Assembly: GCA_012032555.1 (NCBI GenBank)
Contig: JAAUSR010000049.1
Location: 1 to 39,246 of the forward strand
Reading direction: 5' to 3'
Source of the DNA: Thioploca sp.
Lineage (GTDB): Bacteria > Pseudomonadota > Gammaproteobacteria > Beggiatoales > Beggiatoaceae
DNA: 39,246 nucleotides
In this document: positions 35,794 through 39,246 of the stretch, in pieces
Layout of the letters: every line of letters starts with the position of its first letter
Numbering within the stretch: the first letter of the stretch is position 1
Notes under the pieces: generated by a model
Seen by the model: only the letters and a program-made list of their open reading frames with translations
Told to the model about the DNA's origin: nothing
Database searches by the model: none
Made by a program: the position numbers and the translations under genes

Positions 35794-38700
35794 ATGTTCA
35801 AAGACCTCTTCGTTTCCTACGGCCGCCGCGAAAGCTTAGGCTTCGTTGGCCGGTTACACCGACAACTCCAACTCGCCGGTTTCGACGCCTGGTTCGACAA
35901 AGTCAACATCCCCGACGGCGAAGACTACGCCGCCCGCATCAACCACGGCATCGAATCCGCTCACAACTTCGCCTACGTTATGGCACCCCGCTGCCTCACC
36001 TCACCCTACTGCCTAATCGAACTCGAATACGCCCGCATCCTCGGCAAACGCGTCATTCCCATCAACCAAATGGTCATTTTTACGACCGATGATAAAGCCT
36101 TATCCGCCAGCGACCAACAAGTCTTACACGGATTCTACGCCTATCACGGCATCGCCGACCCCAACATTACCACCACCCAAGCCGTCCTCGACCGTTCCCT
36201 TGCACTCATTGGCCGCACCGACTGGCTCGATGCCAAAGAAACTCTCACCGACGATGATTGCAACCAACTGGCTGCTTGGGCACGCCACTACGAAAACTTC
36301 TGGCACCACCACGACGACCCTGACTACCTCCACGACCACGAGCTGCCGGTTTTTGGTCAACCCATTGATCCGCTCGCGGGCGTGGTAGAACGAATTATCA
36401 CGGTGTTGCGACGCCATCAAAGTTACGTGCAACAACAGACTCACTGGCTCAATCTCGCGCTACACTGGCACCGCCACCAGCGCGCCACTTCCGATCTCAT
36501 CGTCGGCAAAGATCGCACCGCCGCCGAACAATGGCTGCTTACATCCTTTGACAGCGGCGAGCAACCCCCGTGTGAACCCCCGCTCGTCCTAAGTGAGTTT
36601 ATCTGTGAAGCCCGCAAAAACGCCGAAAACCTGATGACGCAAGCGTTTATCTGCTATGATGTCGAAGATAAGGCGATTCGCGATCAAATTATCCAGACGC
36701 GCGCGCGACACGCTATCACCACTTGGACGCATGATCGCGATATTCAAACCGGCGCCGACTATACCCAAGCAATTCAACAAGGCATTGAACAAGCTGATAA
36801 TTTTTTGTTGCTGCTATCGCCCCATTCAGCGCAATCCACATACTGTCGCCAAGAGCTGACCCATGCCCTTCAGTATCACAAACGCATTATCCCTATTTTG
36901 ATAGCCGCGACACCAGAGCCGTTGTTACCGGCCGATTTACGTGGCCTGCAATACTTGCACCTCGCTGATGACGGCATGGCCGCAATCTTGGCCCTCGTTC
37001 AACATGATCAAACTTATTTTGAACAACACAAAATCCTCCTCGTTCGCGCCTTACAATGGCTCTACGCCGGCAAACAACCCGCTTTCCTGTTACGCGGTTA
37101 CAACTTAGAACAAGCTAAAACTTGGTGGCGGTTAAGTGAGCGCCGCCAAACTCACCCACCCACCCCCTGGCATCGCGCCCTCATTACTGCCAGCGAAGCC
37201 GCCCGTGGCCAACTCCACACCGAAGTCTTCATCTCCTACTCCCGCAAAGACAGCGACTTTGCTCGCAAACTCAACCTCGCCCTGCAAACCGCTGGCAAAA
37301 CCACCTGGTTTGACCAAGAAAGCATTAGCTCTGGGGTCGATTTTGAAGCCGAAATTTTTAATGGCATCCGCAGTTCCGACAATTTTATTTTCATCATTTC
37401 TCCCGATGCCATCGACTCCGAATACTGCGAACGCGAAGTCAATTTCGCCGCTGAACAGCATAAACGCTTCATTCCGGTGCGGTGGCGTGATACCGACCCA
37501 CAACAACTCCCCGATACCCTCCAACGCCTACAATGGCTGGACTTTCTAAGCACACCCTTTGACCACAGCTTTACCGAACTCATCCAAGCCCTAGAACTCG
37601 ACCGTGACCACGCTCGCCAGCATACCATCTTACAACAACGCGCCCATGATTGGGAAGAATACCAGCGCAGCCCCGACTTCCTCTTAAACAAAACCGCTTG
37701 TCAAAAAGCCCTTGACTGGCTCGATACTGCCACCCACAAACAACCCGCTCCCACCGACTTACAACAGACCTTCATCCAAACCAGCCAACAAGCCCTCGCC
37801 GCTGCCGAAGCCGCTGAACAGCAACGCCGCGCCCACGAACTCGCCATTGAACAAGAACGCCGCGAAGCCATGGCACAGGTGCTCGACCAAGAGCGACAAC
37901 ATGCGCAGCGACAACGCTGGTTAATGCTCGTCATCATCTTCGCCTGGTTGATTTCCCTGCTAGCCGGCGGCTATGCGTTTGAACAGAAACACCGCATTGA
38001 ACAACAAAAAGTCGAAATCGAACAACAAAAATCCGCCCTCGAAACCGCCCTACAAGACGCCCAACACGCGAAACAGCTTGCTGACCAAGAACGCCAACGC
38101 GCCCAACAAGCCCTAATCAAAGCCGAAGCCGAAGAACACAAAGCCAAACACCAAGAACAACAAGCCCAAACCGCCCTCGCCGACGCCCAACAACAACGCC
38201 AACGTGCCGAACAACAAACTCAACTCACCGAACAACAAAAACAAATTGCCGAAACCCAAACTCAAAAGGCACAACAACAGGAAGAACTAGCCCAGCAACA
38301 AGCTCAAGTTGCTCAACAAGCTCAACGGCGAGCTGAACTAAACCGCCATCAAGCTCAACAAGAAGCCCGGCGAGCCCAACAACAAAGCAACATTGCCCAA
38401 GCTGAACGCCAACACGCGCAACAACAATCCGCCCTCGCCCAATACCAAGCCACCCGTGCCCAACAACAGACCGATCTCGCTCAACAACAAAAACAACTCG
38501 CAACGCAACAAAGTCGCTTTGCTCAACAACAAGCACTCACCGCTCAAGCTCAAACTATCGAAGCCGACCAACAACGACAAACCGCTGAAACCGCCGAACG
38601 CGAAGCGGCCACCGCGAAAGTTAGAGCTGAAGAGCAAACCAAGCGGGCTCAAGAGCAAGAGCGACAAGCTTTAGAACAAAAGCAACGCGCTGACCAACAA

Positions 38701-39120
38701 ACCCAAAAAGCCCAACAACAATCTTGGCGCAATGAATCCTTATTATCTGCTAGCCAAGCGGAACGCGAAATCGAAAAACAACATTTTCTCAACGCGGCTG
38801 TTTTCGCCCTACAAGGTTTACCCAAACCACTCGACGACTCGGAAAATCGTCATCCCTATGTCGGTCAAGCCGGTGCAGCATTAAGCCAAGTCGTCATTGA
38901 TAAATTACCACTACACAGTCGCCAGTTGGTTGGACATGAGTCTTCTGTTAGAACCGCCGCCTTCAGCCCCGACGGTCAGCGGGTGGTCACGGCTTCGGCT
39001 GATAAGACGGCGCGGGTGTGGGACGTCCACACCGGGGAACTCCGCCACTCGCTCGTCGGGCATGAGGATTGGGTTAATTCCGCCGCCTTCAGCCCCGACG
39101 GTCAGCGGGTGGTCACGGCT
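35794..39120 (+). CDS. three-TIR, single-TM, coiled-coil, WD40 protein (3' end missing)
   Basis: ATG 35794 with GGAGGAG about 10 nt upstream opens a frame with no stop to the window end; only about 1109 codons up to 39120 belong to it. Three TIR domains are readable: TIR1 at 1-130 ([20 protein letters not shown]), TIR2 at about 280-390 ([19 protein letters not shown]) and TIR3 at about 475-605 ([20 protein letters not shown]). Each retains a Glu after the YC motif, the position of the NADase catalytic residue in active TIRs. A membrane helix (about 709-729) is followed by a long Gln/Glu/Ala-rich coiled coil (about 731-975) and then WD40 repeats from 1043 ([12 protein letters not shown]). Likely role: membrane-anchored sensor using WD40 for ligand or partner recognition and TIR for signalling, immunity or cell death. 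GC content and codon use (GCC, CAA) differ from neighbours, suggesting transfer. Confidence 0.85.
38955..39120 (+). repeat. two copies of a 40-nt segment, one WD40 period (126 nt) apart
   Basis: The 40 nt at 38955-38994 recur exactly at 39081-39120 (core CCGACGGTCAGCGGGTGGTC). The 126-nt period equals 42 codons, one WD40 blade. Exact DNA identity, not just protein similarity, shows recent duplication or gene conversion within the WD40 array. Confidence 0.85.
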
Positions 39121-39246
39121 TGTGCCGCCATTGGTTTTGGGCATCCCATCGCCTCAAGAGTAACAAGGCCATTTTTCAACTCCAGTAAGGCTAACCGCTT
39201 GGGAATCGCAGTAATTTCATTAGATTTTTCCTCAATCGCTTCCTGT
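39121..39246 (-). mobile_element. fragment of an ISAs1-family transposase, opposite strand
   Basis: On the minus strand the last 126 nt translate to [20 protein letters not shown], then [17 protein letters not shown], a good match to the ISAs1-family DDE transposase segment with [11 protein letters not shown] and (V/I)T.DAMGC. The catalytic Asp of IDAMGC is Glu here, so this copy is probably inactive. The homology stops at about 39120, where the WD40 sequence begins, so both genes are broken at that join. It enters from the right window edge; the rest lies outside. Confidence 0.75.

Noticed and set aside
36124-36444. Minus-strand open frame opposite the TIR gene
   Set aside because: It is a frame shadow: the plus-strand TIR frame has a ribosome binding site, domain structure and codon use, and the antisense one has none of these.
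37132-37937. Several overlapping antisense frames (37132-37524, 37236-37691, 37701-37937)
   Set aside because: They are low-complexity (Ser/Cys/Arg-rich) shadows of the Gln/Ala-rich coiled-coil and TIR3 codons, without starts or domains.
38225-38674. Leu- or Pro/Asn-rich frames on both strands in the coiled-coil region
   Set aside because: They are products of the repetitive CAA/GCC codons of the real gene read in other frames.

Overview
The window looks like a chromosomal stretch of a gammaproteobacterium, most plausibly a large sulfur bacterium of the Beggiatoaceae (Beggiatoa / Thioploca / Thiomargarita). This is inference. Housekeeping genes are of gammaproteobacterial type (rpsT with a UUG start, yggS, bioC, gspE, a GlrR-like sigma-54 response regulator, glnK-amtB). 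They are mixed with gene types common in filamentous cyanobacteria and giant sulfur bacteria: a CHAT protease-STAND-TPR protein, a multi-TIR WD40 protein, a nine-PAS diguanylate cyclase, and many short palindromic GTAGGTTGG-type repeats. Most of the window is AT-rich. The TIR gene at the right end is visibly richer in C and G.

Layout. Positions 1-10758 are an accessory block read entirely from the minus strand: the first codons of an unknown gene, a small unknown gene, a secreted protein with a LamG-like domain and a helical toroid-like part, and a tightly coupled two-gene operon. In that operon a 1428-aa SF2-type helicase with a C-terminal PD-(D/E)XK nuclease overlaps an 848-aa protein whose middle part resembles a MID/PIWI segment. 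It is the best candidate here for an undescribed defence system. At 11250-12975 is glnK-amtB (nitrogen sensing and ammonium uptake). At 13168-17824 is a second defence-like operon, a small one-TM protein plus a CHAT-NTPase-TPR protein, bracketed by two identical 25-nt hairpins. At 18298-19136 are an antitoxin-like pseudogene broken by an in-frame TGA and an intact YoeB-type toxin-antitoxin pair.

From 19398 to 34751 the window is mostly core metabolism and signalling. It holds a rhodanese divergent from a TtcA-like thiolase-type ATPase, rpsT, a sigma-54 activator, yggS, two glycosyltransferases, gspE, a PAS/GGDEF protein, bioC, and a [NiFe] hydrogenase large subunit with no small subunit beside it. 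Then come an HNH endonuclease with a clear terminator and a large plus-strand reading frame starting at 35794. That frame encodes three TIR domains, one TM helix, a long Gln/Glu/Ala-rich coiled coil and the first WD40 repeats. It breaks at about 39120, where the sequence switches abruptly to a fragment of an ISAs1-type transposase on the opposite strand. This is either an IS-associated rearrangement or a chimeric assembly or amplification join.

Three separate conflict or immunity-like loci (helicase-nuclease/PIWI-like, CHAT-STAND, TIR-WD40), a toxin-antitoxin pair, and at least three families of fold-back repeats make the accessory parts of the window a small defence-island mosaic between conserved genes.
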